Assembly (NCBI GenBank): GCA_028868455.1
Contig: JAGWUK010000054.1
Location: 1 to 10,680 of the forward strand
DNA: 10,680 nucleotides
Source of the DNA: Burkholderiales bacterium
GTDB taxonomy: Bacteria; Pseudomonadota; Gammaproteobacteria; Burkholderiales; Burkholderiaceae_D
Direction: 5' to 3'
A program made the translations under genes and the position numbers. Below, one piece after another: positions 1-6,581 of this stretch. Each line of letters opens with the position of its first letter. Position 1 is the stretch's first letter. The notes under the pieces were generated by a model. It worked only from the letters and a program-made list of their open reading frames with translations, was not told where the DNA came from and did not search any database.

Positions 1-304
1 GCACTTCTGGCAAATCCGGTCGCGTCAGCAGGCCACGTTGCGGACGCGGATGTTTTTCTCCGATACCGTTGTAATACGAATTGAACAGGATACGAAACGC
101 AGGATGAAATGCCCGAAAGGAAGCCTCTAATTCTTCCAGAATAAATGTCTCGAAAAACCAGGTGGTATGTGCCAGATGCCACTTGATTGGGCTGGCATCT
201 GGCATGGATTGGGCGCAGGCATCTTCTGCTGACAGCGGCGCCGCAATTCGCAGCGATTCAGCACGCGTATGCTGCCAGCGTTCGGTCAGCGCGGGAAAGT
301 GCAT
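1..304 (-). CDS. egtB: EgtB, iron-dependent sulfoxide synthase of ergothioneine synthesis (partial, C-terminus beyond window)
   Basis: Only the first 101 residues are present; the gene leaves the window at its left edge. EgtB is a non-haem iron enzyme that uses O2 to join hercynine (trimethylhistidine) to a thiol donor, gamma-glutamylcysteine or cysteine depending on the clade, forming the sulfoxide precursor of ergothioneine. The visible part is the start of its DinB-like helical domain. The stretch [13 protein letters not shown] (residues 42-54) carries the His at 46 that matches the first iron ligand of the family, and [18 protein letters not shown] (residues 74-91) is a very typical EgtB block. 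The ATG at 304 is preceded by AGAGGA (310-315) with 5 bases of spacing. It lies 12 bp after the egtD stop, so the two genes form one operon with EgtD supplying the substrate. The remaining iron ligands and the FGE-sulfatase-like C-terminal domain cannot be seen, so activity cannot be judged. Confidence 0.93.
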   Translation of the reverse strand, partial: MHFPALTERWQHTRAESLRIAAPLSAEDACAQSMPDASPIKWHLAHTTWFFETFILEELEASFRAFHPAFRILFNSYYNGIGEKHPRPQRGLLTRPDLPEV

Positions 305-316
305 ACGTTTCCTCTT

Positions 317-1276
317 TCAGTTGGCATGGGCGTATACGACGGCAAACCAGTTGTCCTTGTCAGTCCAGCTGCGCGCATTGTTAAAGCCGGCGGACTCCAG
401 CAACGCTAAAAACGCAGGCAGCGTGTATTTGTAACTATTTTCGGTGTGAATGCGTTCGCCGCGCATGAACCGGCGATGTTCGTGCTGCCAGTGGACGGTG
501 GTTTCAGTGATCGCTTCCAGATGCATTTCTACGCGGGAACGTTCGGCGTTAAACATGGCGAAATGCTTCCACTCCCGTATATCGAAATCGCTACCCAGCT
601 GGCGATTAATATGCCGCAATACATTCAGATTGAATGCAGCTGTGACGCCAAGTTCATCATCATATGCTGCGTTAAGGATAGCCTGGTCTTTGATCAGGTC
701 GATGCCGATCAGGATGCCGCCGCCATCGCACGACGAGCGCAATTTTTTCAGAAAATTACGGGCAATGTCGGGCTCGAAATTGCCGATTGAAGAACCTGGG
801 TAAAAGAAAATGCGCTTTTCACTGCGCACTTCGTCTGGCAGGCACCAGTCTTGTGAAAAATCGATGCCGAGCGCAGTCATTTCTATATGTGGGAAACGTT
901 GCTGAAGGCGCTGCACTGCGTCACTCAAATGATTAACAGAAATATCGATGGGAACATACTGATCAGGGTGCAACATTGGGAACAAGTGTGCTGCTTTGGC
1001 GCAATTGCCGGCACCCAGGTCGATCAGCGTGCCACCCGAACCAATGACATGCGCCATTTCTGACAGATGCTTAGTCAAAATGCTGGCTTCGGTACGTGTT
1101 GGATAGTATTCCGGTAGTACACAGATAGCTTCAAATAATACGGAGCCGACCGTGTCGTAAAAATACTTTGGTGAGGTATAGGCTTTATCGGCCAGCAAAC
1201 CGGCTTCGAGTTCAAGCTGGATCACGCGATGACGCGTCTGCTCAGACGTTGGTGAAGAGACTTGGAGATTTGGCAT
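317..1276 (-). CDS. egtD: EgtD, L-histidine N-alpha-methyltransferase
   Basis: This cytoplasmic SAM-dependent enzyme trimethylates the alpha-amino group of histidine to hercynine, the first step of ergothioneine synthesis. The 319-residue length is normal for the family. In order: PKYFYDTVGSVLFEAICVLP (36-55) and EYYPTRTE (56-63), the family's N-terminal signature; the SAM-binding loop DLGAGNCAKA (86-95); VPID (108-111); FYPGSSIGNF (158-167) with Asn166; YDDELGVTAAFN (205-216) with Tyr205; and HTENSYKYT (277-285). The Glu279/Ser281 pair matches the acid and serine that hold the histidine substrate in mycobacterial EgtD. I chose the ATG at 1276 because AAAGGA (1283-1288) sits 6 bases before it. 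A TTG five codons upstream (1291) would also keep the frame but has no better support. egtB follows 12 bp downstream. A perfect hairpin lies in the leader at 1301-1317. Confidence 0.95.
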   Translation of the reverse strand: MPNLQVSSPTSEQTRHRVIQLELEAGLLADKAYTSPKYFYDTVGSVLFEAICVLPEYYPTRTEASILTKHLSEMAHVIGSGGTLIDLGAGNCAKAAHLFPMLHPDQYVPIDISVNHLSDAVQRLQQRFPHIEMTALGIDFSQDWCLPDEVRSEKRIFFYPGSSIGNFEPDIARNFLKKLRSSCDGGGILIGIDLIKDQAILNAAYDDELGVTAAFNLNVLRHINRQLGSDFDIREWKHFAMFNAERSRVEMHLEAITETTVHWQHEHRRFMRGERIHTENSYKYTLPAFLALLESAGFNNARSWTDKDNWFAVVYAHAN

Positions 1277-1599
1277 GAAGCATCCTTTCAAAGTGGAATC
1301 GCTGACCAGGGGTCAGCTTTCTGCCTGAATGCGGTCAACCTGCGTTTCGCATTTTTCGATGCTTGATGCGTGGCTTACTTGTACGCACTTGTCACCGCAG
1401 CAGTTGTCTCAGTTGAAGTAGAAAATGTTTTCCGGCAATGTGCGCCAGAAGCGTGTTCATGTTTCCGATTGCTGTAATGCAAGCAATGATGAATGAGTTG
1501 CCAGTGTGGTTGCCTATCTTAACGTGAATCCATGACAATTGTTTGACCACGTCTTTGTGGACATGGCGACGGCAATGGCGCACATTGTTTGCACCAAAC
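1277..1599. other. Non-coding spacer between egtD and the hydrolase gene
   Basis: This 323-bp stretch has no convincing gene. A 63-codon minus-strand frame (1392-1583) has no recognisable protein features, and a plus-strand frame that starts here runs antisense through the end of the hydrolase. The spacer must carry the egtD leader and probably its promoter, but I find no clear -35/-10 pair. Besides the hairpin at 1301-1317 it contains a small palindrome with arms TGCG (1341-1344) and CGCA (1348-1351) followed on the plus strand by five Ts. ACTTGT also occurs twice about 10 bp apart near 1378-1392. No strong terminator for the hydrolase gene was found. Confidence 0.6.
1301..1317 (-). promoter_or_regulatory. 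Perfect hairpin in the egtD leader
   Basis: A perfect inverted repeat with arms GCTGACC (1301-1307) and GGTCAGC (1311-1317) encloses a 3-base loop. Its egtD-proximal end is 24 bases before the egtD start and 12 bases before its Shine-Dalgarno sequence. Read toward egtD it has no following T-run, so it does not look like an intrinsic terminator in that direction; on the other strand only three Ts follow. Possible roles are a repressor operator or an mRNA structure near the ribosome binding site. The structure is visible; the function is inference. Confidence 0.4.
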
Positions 1600-2388
1600 T
1601 CATAAAGCCATTGCGGTCGTTTTACTCAATGGCATTGAACTGCTTTCCAGCCAGTCCGCAATTTGTTGTACTACCCATAGTCCGTCGTCCAAAGGTAGAT
1701 CGTGACCAGCCGTCGGGTGTATCGCTAAGGGACAATTCCATCGTCGCGCCAGACTTACTGAGCATTGCGGATTGACCAGATCATCTTTGGCACCGGCGAG
1801 TAAAAGCACGGGAACGTTCGGCATGGACGCCGGCGCGCGGTAGCTGAATGCCGCCAGCAACTGACGCAGGATATTGGCACGGGAGACCGGGCAGTCTTGT
1901 GCGTAGGTCGTCCAGTCATGCAAAAGTTGCCCTGCGTGCGTCGTTAATGCTTGTTTGCTGGTCAGACGCAATATCAGTTTTTCTCGCGCTGACAACGAGC
2001 CAAAGATCATGGTGTTGATTAATGCAGGATAATTGCGCGGGCGCAGCCGTTGATAGAATGGATTTAAGGGCGCCAGGCTGGTATTGATCAGTACCATGCG
2101 ATCCACTTCCTGCGGATGCAGGTCGCCCCAGGCGACGGCGACCATCGCTCCCAGTGATAGCGCCAATAATCGATAGGGTGGTGATATGCATCGTTGCCGG
2201 AGTTGCTGGCGCAGGCTGTTGACCATCTCAGCAACACTGGTCGCACTGGACTGATCATGCAGGCTGCCATTGCCGGGAAAGTCCAAAACGACGATTTCGC
2301 GTGGATTGGCAAGCTGGCCAAATTGCGTTGGGAAATCGCCCCAATGGCGCGTCTCACGCATTAAACCGCGCAATAGCACCCAGGTCAT
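1600..2388 (-). CDS. Alpha/beta hydrolase coupled to an M14 peptidase gene
   Basis: This 262-residue protein has an alpha/beta hydrolase fold and no signal peptide, so it is probably cytoplasmic. It opens with MTWVLLRGLMRETRHWGDF, where the first beta strand leads into an oxyanion-type turn. The likely catalytic triad is Ser78 in LALSLG, an Asp at 202 or 203 in AGAKDDLVNP, and His229 in AGHDLPLDD. The nucleophile elbow has Ala where most members have the first Gly of GxSxG. I chose the ATG at 2388 because it overlaps the stop of the upstream M14 gene as ATGA, the pattern of translational coupling, and because the fold begins there. An in-frame ATG at 2454 would add 22 basic residues that overlap the M14 gene and look like read-through of its frame. 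The substrate is unknown; an esterase, thioesterase or amidase would all fit. The ATGA overlap implies a joint role with the peptidase. Confidence 0.85.
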   Translation of the reverse strand: MTWVLLRGLMRETRHWGDFPTQFGQLANPREIVVLDFPGNGSLHDQSSATSVAEMVNSLRQQLRQRCISPPYRLLALSLGAMVAVAWGDLHPQEVDRMVLINTSLAPLNPFYQRLRPRNYPALINTMIFGSLSAREKLILRLTSKQALTTHAGQLLHDWTTYAQDCPVSRANILRQLLAAFSYRAPASMPNVPVLLLAGAKDDLVNPQCSVSLARRWNCPLAIHPTAGHDLPLDDGLWVVQQIADWLESSSMPLSKTTAMAL

Positions 2389-3461
2389 GGCCGATACCAG
2401 CGCGCAACGGCGCGTTCTTGCAAGCGCAGCCGGGTCGGCCCTTTTGCCAGCCATTGCTGGTGCCCGCAGGTCGCGCGCATCAAAAAATCCAGCCAGGCCG
2501 TATGCCGGCGCAATACGCGATGCAATCGATGTTCTGCAACGGGATTAAACATGCCATGACGGGAAAATAACTGACGTGGATTTTTTTTGACCCATAGCCA
2601 GGAACCCATTTCCAGCGTGAGCGGCAAAAACGTCTGTCCCGGTGTTTGTGCCTGCAGATACAGATAATCCCAGACATCGCCATGCGTACGGTATTGCAAA
2701 CTTTGCGGTTCAAACAAATACCGATGATTGGGATGGGTTTGCTCAAATAATTCTTCCAGCGACAAGATTTCGGCCAGGTGCGCAATGGGATGCACGCTAT
2801 GCGCATGAGGAAACCAAACGCGATCACGAAGTCCGAAACCGGAATGGCAATCTATCGCCATACTGAAAGTGCGACTCAACAGTTCTTCTTGCACGGTGCG
2901 GCACAAAGCCTGATTCTCAATCTCCATGACCGTATCGGCAGGCCCGCGATACCAGGGCAGATGGCGGCTGATCCGATGGCCGCCGAGCAAAAACGGTACG
3001 CTGTCAATCGCTTCAACCGGGGCATTGCGCATCAGGTCGACACCATGCGGGTTGCTGCGCGTAGATAACCACATGCCACCTGGATTGATCAGTGGCATGA
3101 AGACGAGGCGCACGTCTTGCAACATCAGTTGCAGGCTTTTATCCCAGGTCAGGCGACTCAGAAGCCCGCGCAGAAAAGAGAGTAAAACCTGGGTTCCTAT
3201 TCGCTCCAGTCCATGAATCCCACCAAAAAAACCGATGGCAGGTGCCGACAAATCCGGATTGCCTAAGGCAAGTTTGTAAACAGGAAAACGCTTATGTTGT
3301 ACTTCTACTTCGCAGGCCGTTTGCACCTCGAGATGCGCCTGTCCCAAAGCGATTATGCGTTCCAGTTCACGTAGTTCCGGCAATGCAGGCATGACGATAT
3401 GCTTGAAAGTTAACCCGTCCATTTTAGAGTAGTTCTGCGCCATTGCTGAACTGTTTGCCAT
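2385..3461 (-). CDS. M14-family zinc carboxypeptidase-like protein
   Basis: This 358-residue protein has the metallocarboxypeptidase (M14) layout. With numbering from the 3461 start: FFGGIHGLERIGTQ holds the HxxE zinc ligands His83 and Glu86; RSNPHGVDLMRN, beginning at Arg135, matches the substrate-binding Arg/Asn region; AIDCHSGFG supplies the third zinc ligand His206; and TLEMGSW carries the catalytic Glu284. All key residues are present, so it should be an active zinc hydrolase of a peptide or amide bond. There is no signal peptide, so it probably acts in the cytoplasm, for example on short or cell-wall-derived peptides, but the substrate is not evident. The start is uncertain: ATGs occur at 3461, 3443 and 3422 and a TTG at 3473, none with a good Shine-Dalgarno sequence. 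I use 3461. The stop overlaps the start of the hydrolase gene. The gene is divergent from the AIM24-family gene. Confidence 0.88.
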   Translation of the reverse strand: MANSSAMAQNYSKMDGLTFKHIVMPALPELRELERIIALGQAHLEVQTACEVEVQHKRFPVYKLALGNPDLSAPAIGFFGGIHGLERIGTQVLLSFLRGLLSRLTWDKSLQLMLQDVRLVFMPLINPGGMWLSTRSNPHGVDLMRNAPVEAIDSVPFLLGGHRISRHLPWYRGPADTVMEIENQALCRTVQEELLSRTFSMAIDCHSGFGLRDRVWFPHAHSVHPIAHLAEILSLEELFEQTHPNHRYLFEPQSLQYRTHGDVWDYLYLQAQTPGQTFLPLTLEMGSWLWVKKNPRQLFSRHGMFNPVAEHRLHRVLRRHTAWLDFLMRATCGHQQWLAKGPTRLRLQERAVARWYRP

Positions 3462-3734
3462 TATTTTCAGCAAAATAGGGATGTCGCGTCCGTATTTTCA
3501 TCTGCATATGCCCACGTATTCACGTGCCTGCTTAGGTTCTGCCGCAACACTTTTTCTGTGATTCCGTACGATGTTTTTTTCTTGTCTGGCCCGGCAGTTG
3601 AACGGTATTTTTGACTGCGGATTACCACTGCCACATGCTCCCTTTCGCCGTAGATTCTGGATAAAATGCCCTGCACTCTGCGGATGGCGCCGCATTGACA
3701 GGTACTTTTTAATTTTTCATCAGGGAAAAACATC
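3462..3734. other. Divergent spacer between the M14 and AIM24-family genes
   Basis: About 270 bp separate the two divergent starts, and the promoters for both must lie here. On the plus strand a -10-like TAAAAT (3662-3667) has no good -35 partner. A TTGACA at 3695-3700 has no -10 at a usable distance before the ATG. A small inverted repeat, CACGT (3513-3517) and ACGTG (3522-3526), could be an operator. Short frames across the region show no protein features. Confidence 0.5.
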
Positions 3735-4526
3735 ATGGCAATGGACGTAATTGATTATCAGATTTTCGGCGACGACATGCAGTTCGTCGAAGTTGAACTG
3801 GATCCAAATGAAGCAGTTGTTGGCGAAGCCGGCACCATGTTTTATATGGAAGATGATATCCAGATGGAGACCATCTTTGGCGACGGTTCGGCAGGTCAAA
3901 GCGGGATTTTTGGAAAATTGCTGGGTGCCGGAAAACGACTGGTGACAGGAGAATCCTTGTTTACCACGGTGTTTATGAATGGTGGACATGGCAAGCGTAA
4001 AGTGGCTTTTGGTGCTGCGTATCCCGGCAAAATTATTCCTGTTCATCTCGGTGAAATGGGCGGCACTTTGCTTTGTCAGAAAGACGCATTTTTGTGCGCG
4101 GCAAAAGGTGTTTCTCTGGGCATCGCATTTCAGAAAAAACTGGGAGCCGGTTTCTTTGGGGGCGAAGGATTCATTTTGCAAAAACTCGAAGGCGACGGAC
4201 TGACTTTTATCCATGCCGGTGGTGCCATCATAGAAAAAACCTTACAACCGGGACAGACGTTGCGCGTGGATACTGGTTGCGTGGTCGCATTTACGCGCGA
4301 TATCGACTTCGATATTCAGTTTGTCGGCAGCATTAAGACGGCGCTGTTCGGTGGCGAAGGGATGTTTTTCGCTACTTTACGAGGACCGGGCAAAGTCTGG
4401 CTGCAATCTTTGCCTTTGGCGCGACTGGCAAACCGGATTGTGGGCGCATCTAAAATTGGCGGCAGCAAAGGCGGGGAGCAAGGATCAGTGCTTGGCGGGC
4501 TGAGCAATCTTTTTGAAGATGAATGA
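3735..4526 (+). CDS. AIM24 family protein (TIGR00266 / DUF124)
   Basis: This 263-residue protein belongs to the family named after mitochondrial AIM24, thought to be a beta-rich, trimer-like fold without an assigned enzymatic reaction. Typical blocks are the start [20 protein letters not shown] (3-22), [21 protein letters not shown] (22-42), [11 protein letters not shown] (72-82), [11 protein letters not shown] (95-105), the Gly-rich middle around [17 protein letters not shown] (137-153), and [17 protein letters not shown] (216-232). The tail from about 237 is rich in Gly and Ser, as is usual in the family. There is no signal peptide or membrane helix. The ATG at 3735 follows AGGGA with 9 bases of spacing; a second ATG two codons later is possible. 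A probable terminator follows. The molecular function is unknown, and the neighbours do not clarify it. Confidence 0.9.
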   Translation: MAMDVIDYQIFGDDMQFVEVELDPNEAVVGEAGTMFYMEDDIQMETIFGDGSAGQSGIFGKLLGAGKRLVTGESLFTTVFMNGGHGKRKVAFGAAYPGKIIPVHLGEMGGTLLCQKDAFLCAAKGVSLGIAFQKKLGAGFFGGEGFILQKLEGDGLTFIHAGGAIIEKTLQPGQTLRVDTGCVVAFTRDIDFDIQFVGSIKTALFGGEGMFFATLRGPGKVWLQSLPLARLANRIVGASKIGGSKGGEQGSVLGGLSNLFEDE

Positions 4527-4554
4527 GTCGGAAAGGTTTATTTTTCTAGCCATA

Positions 4555-4605
4555 AGGAACCTCGGGCGCGACAAATTTGTCCATCTTTTCGGGTTCCTAT
4601 TTTTG
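4555..4605 (+). terminator. Probable terminator after the AIM24-family gene
   Basis: The arms AGGAACC (4555-4561) and GGTTCCT (4592-4598) pair perfectly and are followed by ATTTTTG (4599-4605). Inside the 30-base loop lies a perfect 12-bp palindrome, GACAAATTTGTC (4570-4581), so the RNA could form a two-part stem. The position 29 bases after the stop codon and the T-run suit intrinsic termination. The T-run is short and the loop long, so efficiency is uncertain. Confidence 0.5.
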
Positions 4606-4631
4606 CAATGCCTTCGATTTGAAAGCAAAAG

Positions 4632-4850
4632 ATGAGTAAAAAAATCCTGGCAATATTTTGTTTGGGTGGCTTTATGGCGCTGACCGGGTGTGAGGTTGTG
4701 TACGACTCGCAACAACAGAATGCGCTCAATGAATGCGATAAATTATTGAGCTGGAATGATCGTAGCGAGTGTATCAAGCAAAGCAAGAAAAGCTACGATC
4801 AATACGAAAAGCAGCGCAAAGATCTGATCGAAAAGGGCACTGAAAAATAG
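4632..4850 (+). CDS. Small lipoprotein with two cysteines in the mature part
   Basis: This 72-residue protein is predicted to be a lipoprotein. A short basic start (MSKK) leads into a hydrophobic stretch and the lipobox LTGC, with the lipidated Cys at position 20. Glu at 21 does not match the Asp+2 inner-membrane retention signal, so outer-membrane delivery is likely. The mature part is about 53 residues, highly charged, Lys- and Gln-rich towards the end and probably helical. It has cysteines at 35 and 47 that could form a disulfide in the periplasm. The ATG at 4632 has only a weak GAAAG-type ribosome binding site. It follows a probable terminator, so it may have its own promoter, and its last codons fall in a hairpin shared with the end of gshA transcription. 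I do not recognise the family. Confidence 0.75.
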   Translation: MSKKILAIFCLGGFMALTGCEVVYDSQQQNALNECDKLLSWNDRSECIKQSKKSYDQYEKQRKDLIEKGTEK

Positions 4851-4880
4851 GCAAATGGTGGTTGTTTATTTTTGTGCCCT
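4834..4880. terminator. Long hairpin between the convergent lipoprotein and gshA genes
   Basis: AGGGCAC (4834-4840) pairs with GTGCCCT (4874-4880), and after a 2-base bulge AAAAATA (4843-4849) pairs with TATTTTT (4867-4873). This gives 14 base pairs around a 17-base loop. On the minus strand the GC-rich arm is followed by TTTT, as in an intrinsic terminator for gshA, about 90 bases after its stop codon. On the plus strand the T-rich arm lies inside the stem, so termination of the lipoprotein gene is less certain. The 5' arm includes the last lipoprotein codons and most of its stop codon. Confidence 0.55.
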
Positions 4881-4967
4881 GAAAATTGCCGGATGAGAAA
4901 TCTGAAATGAGATATTCGCATATCGGACAAAGCGGGTGCGCAATTGAGACCGTTGAATAGTATTCGT

Positions 4968-6581
4968 CTACGATACCTGAGCGTTTTCTTGTATTTCGCA
5001 ACACAGATGGCTTGAGGTGCGCGCACCATAGTCGGCAATGAATTGGTCAAAATCACCGGTTTGATTGCGTTCAATTTCGGTTTGTTCGGCGATAGACGCC
5101 GTTGCCAGAGATTGGAAGTATTCCATCTCATCCGATGTGGGCGGGCGCATACGGAAGTCTGCCGCAATTTGATTGCTTTGTTTTAAGGCAAAAGCCGAAA
5201 ACGATCCACCTTCGGCGCGTATGGCGTCTAAGACCTGTGCTGATGGAGTTTGTTGAGGATCCAGTAATTTATTGCGCTGAATTTCCAGCGATGCACTGTG
5301 GGCATCGTCACCGCGCTGGACGTCCAATAGCTCAGCGACTGGCCGTATTTTGTCGAGCAATGCCAGTCCCCATTCCTGCAAGCTGATGTCCGCCCCTTGG
5401 TGATGTAATTGCAGGCCGGGTTGGCGACCTCGTTTCACCGTACGTGCGAAATTTTCTTTGTTCTCTATGCCCTCGGCCTTATTGGTCAGTGGACTGTCAT
5501 GTAAGGCACAAAACAGCAGGAACGCGTCGAGGAAGTGCCCGGTCTCCACGCTGATACCGAGTGGTTCGAAAGGATTGACATCCATGCAACGGACTTCGAT
5601 GTATTGTACGCCGCGACTGCATAGTGCTTCGATGGGACGTTCTCCGCTACGGATGACGCGTTTGGGGCGAATGGTTGCATAAAACTCGTTTTCGATTTGC
5701 AGTACATTCGTATTAATCTGTATCCATTCGCCGTTTTGGCGTGTACCGATTTTTTCGTAGGCAGGATAAGGCTGACGTACCGCCAGAGACAGACTACGCA
5801 TATATTCGAGCAAGGTATTGTAAGGCGGAACCAGCCCATCCTGAGCATTGTTCTGGTAGCCAAGATCGCTCATGCGCAGACTGGTTGCAAACGGCAGATA
5901 CAGCGTGTCATCGGACAAGTGGTTCAACTGATGCTGCCGTCCGCGTAAGAATGGCGCGGACAAGGCCGGTGATGCGCCGAATAAATACATCAGTAGCCAG
6001 CTGTAACGATGAAAATTTCTGATCTGGGCTACATAGCTTTCTGATTGATAATGCATGGCATCGGCGGTACCGCCTTCTGCCTGTTGCAGGACTTTCCAGA
6101 GGTTTTCTGAAAGAGAATAATTGTAGTGAATGCCGGCAATACATTGCATGCTCTTGCCATAGCGCAGTGCCAAGCCCCGGCGATACACATGTTTTACCAT
6201 GCCAATATGTGAGGTTCCGTACCAGGCGATAGGAATATCTTTTTCCTCCGGCAGTACGCATGGCATAGACTGATGCCAAAGGATTTCCTTCTCCAGGCTG
6301 GCGTAAGTGAAACGCTGAATCGCATCAAGTTCCTGTAAAACGGTCGCAATATCCGTTTCGGCCGGTGTGATGAACTCAAGCAAGGATTCGGAATAGTCGG
6401 TTGTGATCTGCGGGTGCGTCAGTGCCGATCCCAATGCCAATGGATGCGGCGTGACGGCAAGCGTGCCATCTGGGTTGACGCGCAAGGTTTCTCTTTCTAT
6501 GCCACGTAATCCCTGGGATAACAGTGGACGATGATCGATGCTATCAAGCAAGCTAAGGCGTCTGTTTAGCAGATTACTCAC
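4968..6581 (-). CDS. gshA: Glutamate-cysteine ligase GshA (proteobacterial type)
   Basis: GshA joins glutamate and cysteine through the gamma-carboxyl group using ATP, giving gamma-glutamylcysteine. This is the first and usually rate-limiting step of glutathione synthesis in the cytoplasm. The protein has 537 residues, slightly longer than the 518 of E. coli. Strong family blocks are GLRGIERETLRV (24-35, with metal/glutamate-binding Glu29 and Glu31), ITTDYSESLLEFITP (59-73), GIHYNYSLSENLW, FYATIRPKR, and GVQYIEVRCMDVNPFEPLGI. The start is a GTG at 6581, preceded by GAGGA (6591-6595) with 9 bases of spacing; no ATG fits as well. The C-terminal tail is rich in Glu, Gln and Ser. gshB is not in view. 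The gene is divergent from the VOC gene and convergent with the lipoprotein gene. Its product could also feed EgtB of the nearby egt operon if that enzyme is of the gamma-glutamylcysteine-using kind. Confidence 0.95.
   Translation of the reverse strand: MSNLLNRRLSLLDSIDHRPLLSQGLRGIERETLRVNPDGTLAVTPHPLALGSALTHPQITTDYSESLLEFITPAETDIATVLQELDAIQRFTYASLEKEILWHQSMPCVLPEEKDIPIAWYGTSHIGMVKHVYRRGLALRYGKSMQCIAGIHYNYSLSENLWKVLQQAEGGTADAMHYQSESYVAQIRNFHRYSWLLMYLFGASPALSAPFLRGRQHQLNHLSDDTLYLPFATSLRMSDLGYQNNAQDGLVPPYNTLLEYMRSLSLAVRQPYPAYEKIGTRQNGEWIQINTNVLQIENEFYATIRPKRVIRSGERPIEALCSRGVQYIEVRCMDVNPFEPLGISVETGHFLDAFLLFCALHDSPLTNKAEGIENKENFARTVKRGRQPGLQLHHQGADISLQEWGLALLDKIRPVAELLDVQRGDDAHSASLEIQRNKLLDPQQTPSAQVLDAIRAEGGSFSAFALKQSNQIAADFRMRPPTSDEMEYFQSLATASIAEQTEIERNQTGDFDQFIADYGARTSSHLCCEIQENAQVS

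Noticed and set aside
162..803. Plus-strand open frames opposite egtB and egtD
   Set aside because: They lie antisense to two clearly recognised genes and show no protein family features or ribosome binding sites.
1539..1775. Plus-strand 78-codon frame crossing the end of the hydrolase gene
   Set aside because: Most of it is antisense to the hydrolase C-terminus; no domain or start signal supports it.
3695..3700. Perfect TTGACA as a -35 box for the AIM24-family gene
   Set aside because: At a 16-18 bp spacing the -10 position reads CATCAG-like sequence and falls in the ribosome binding site, so no usable promoter results.
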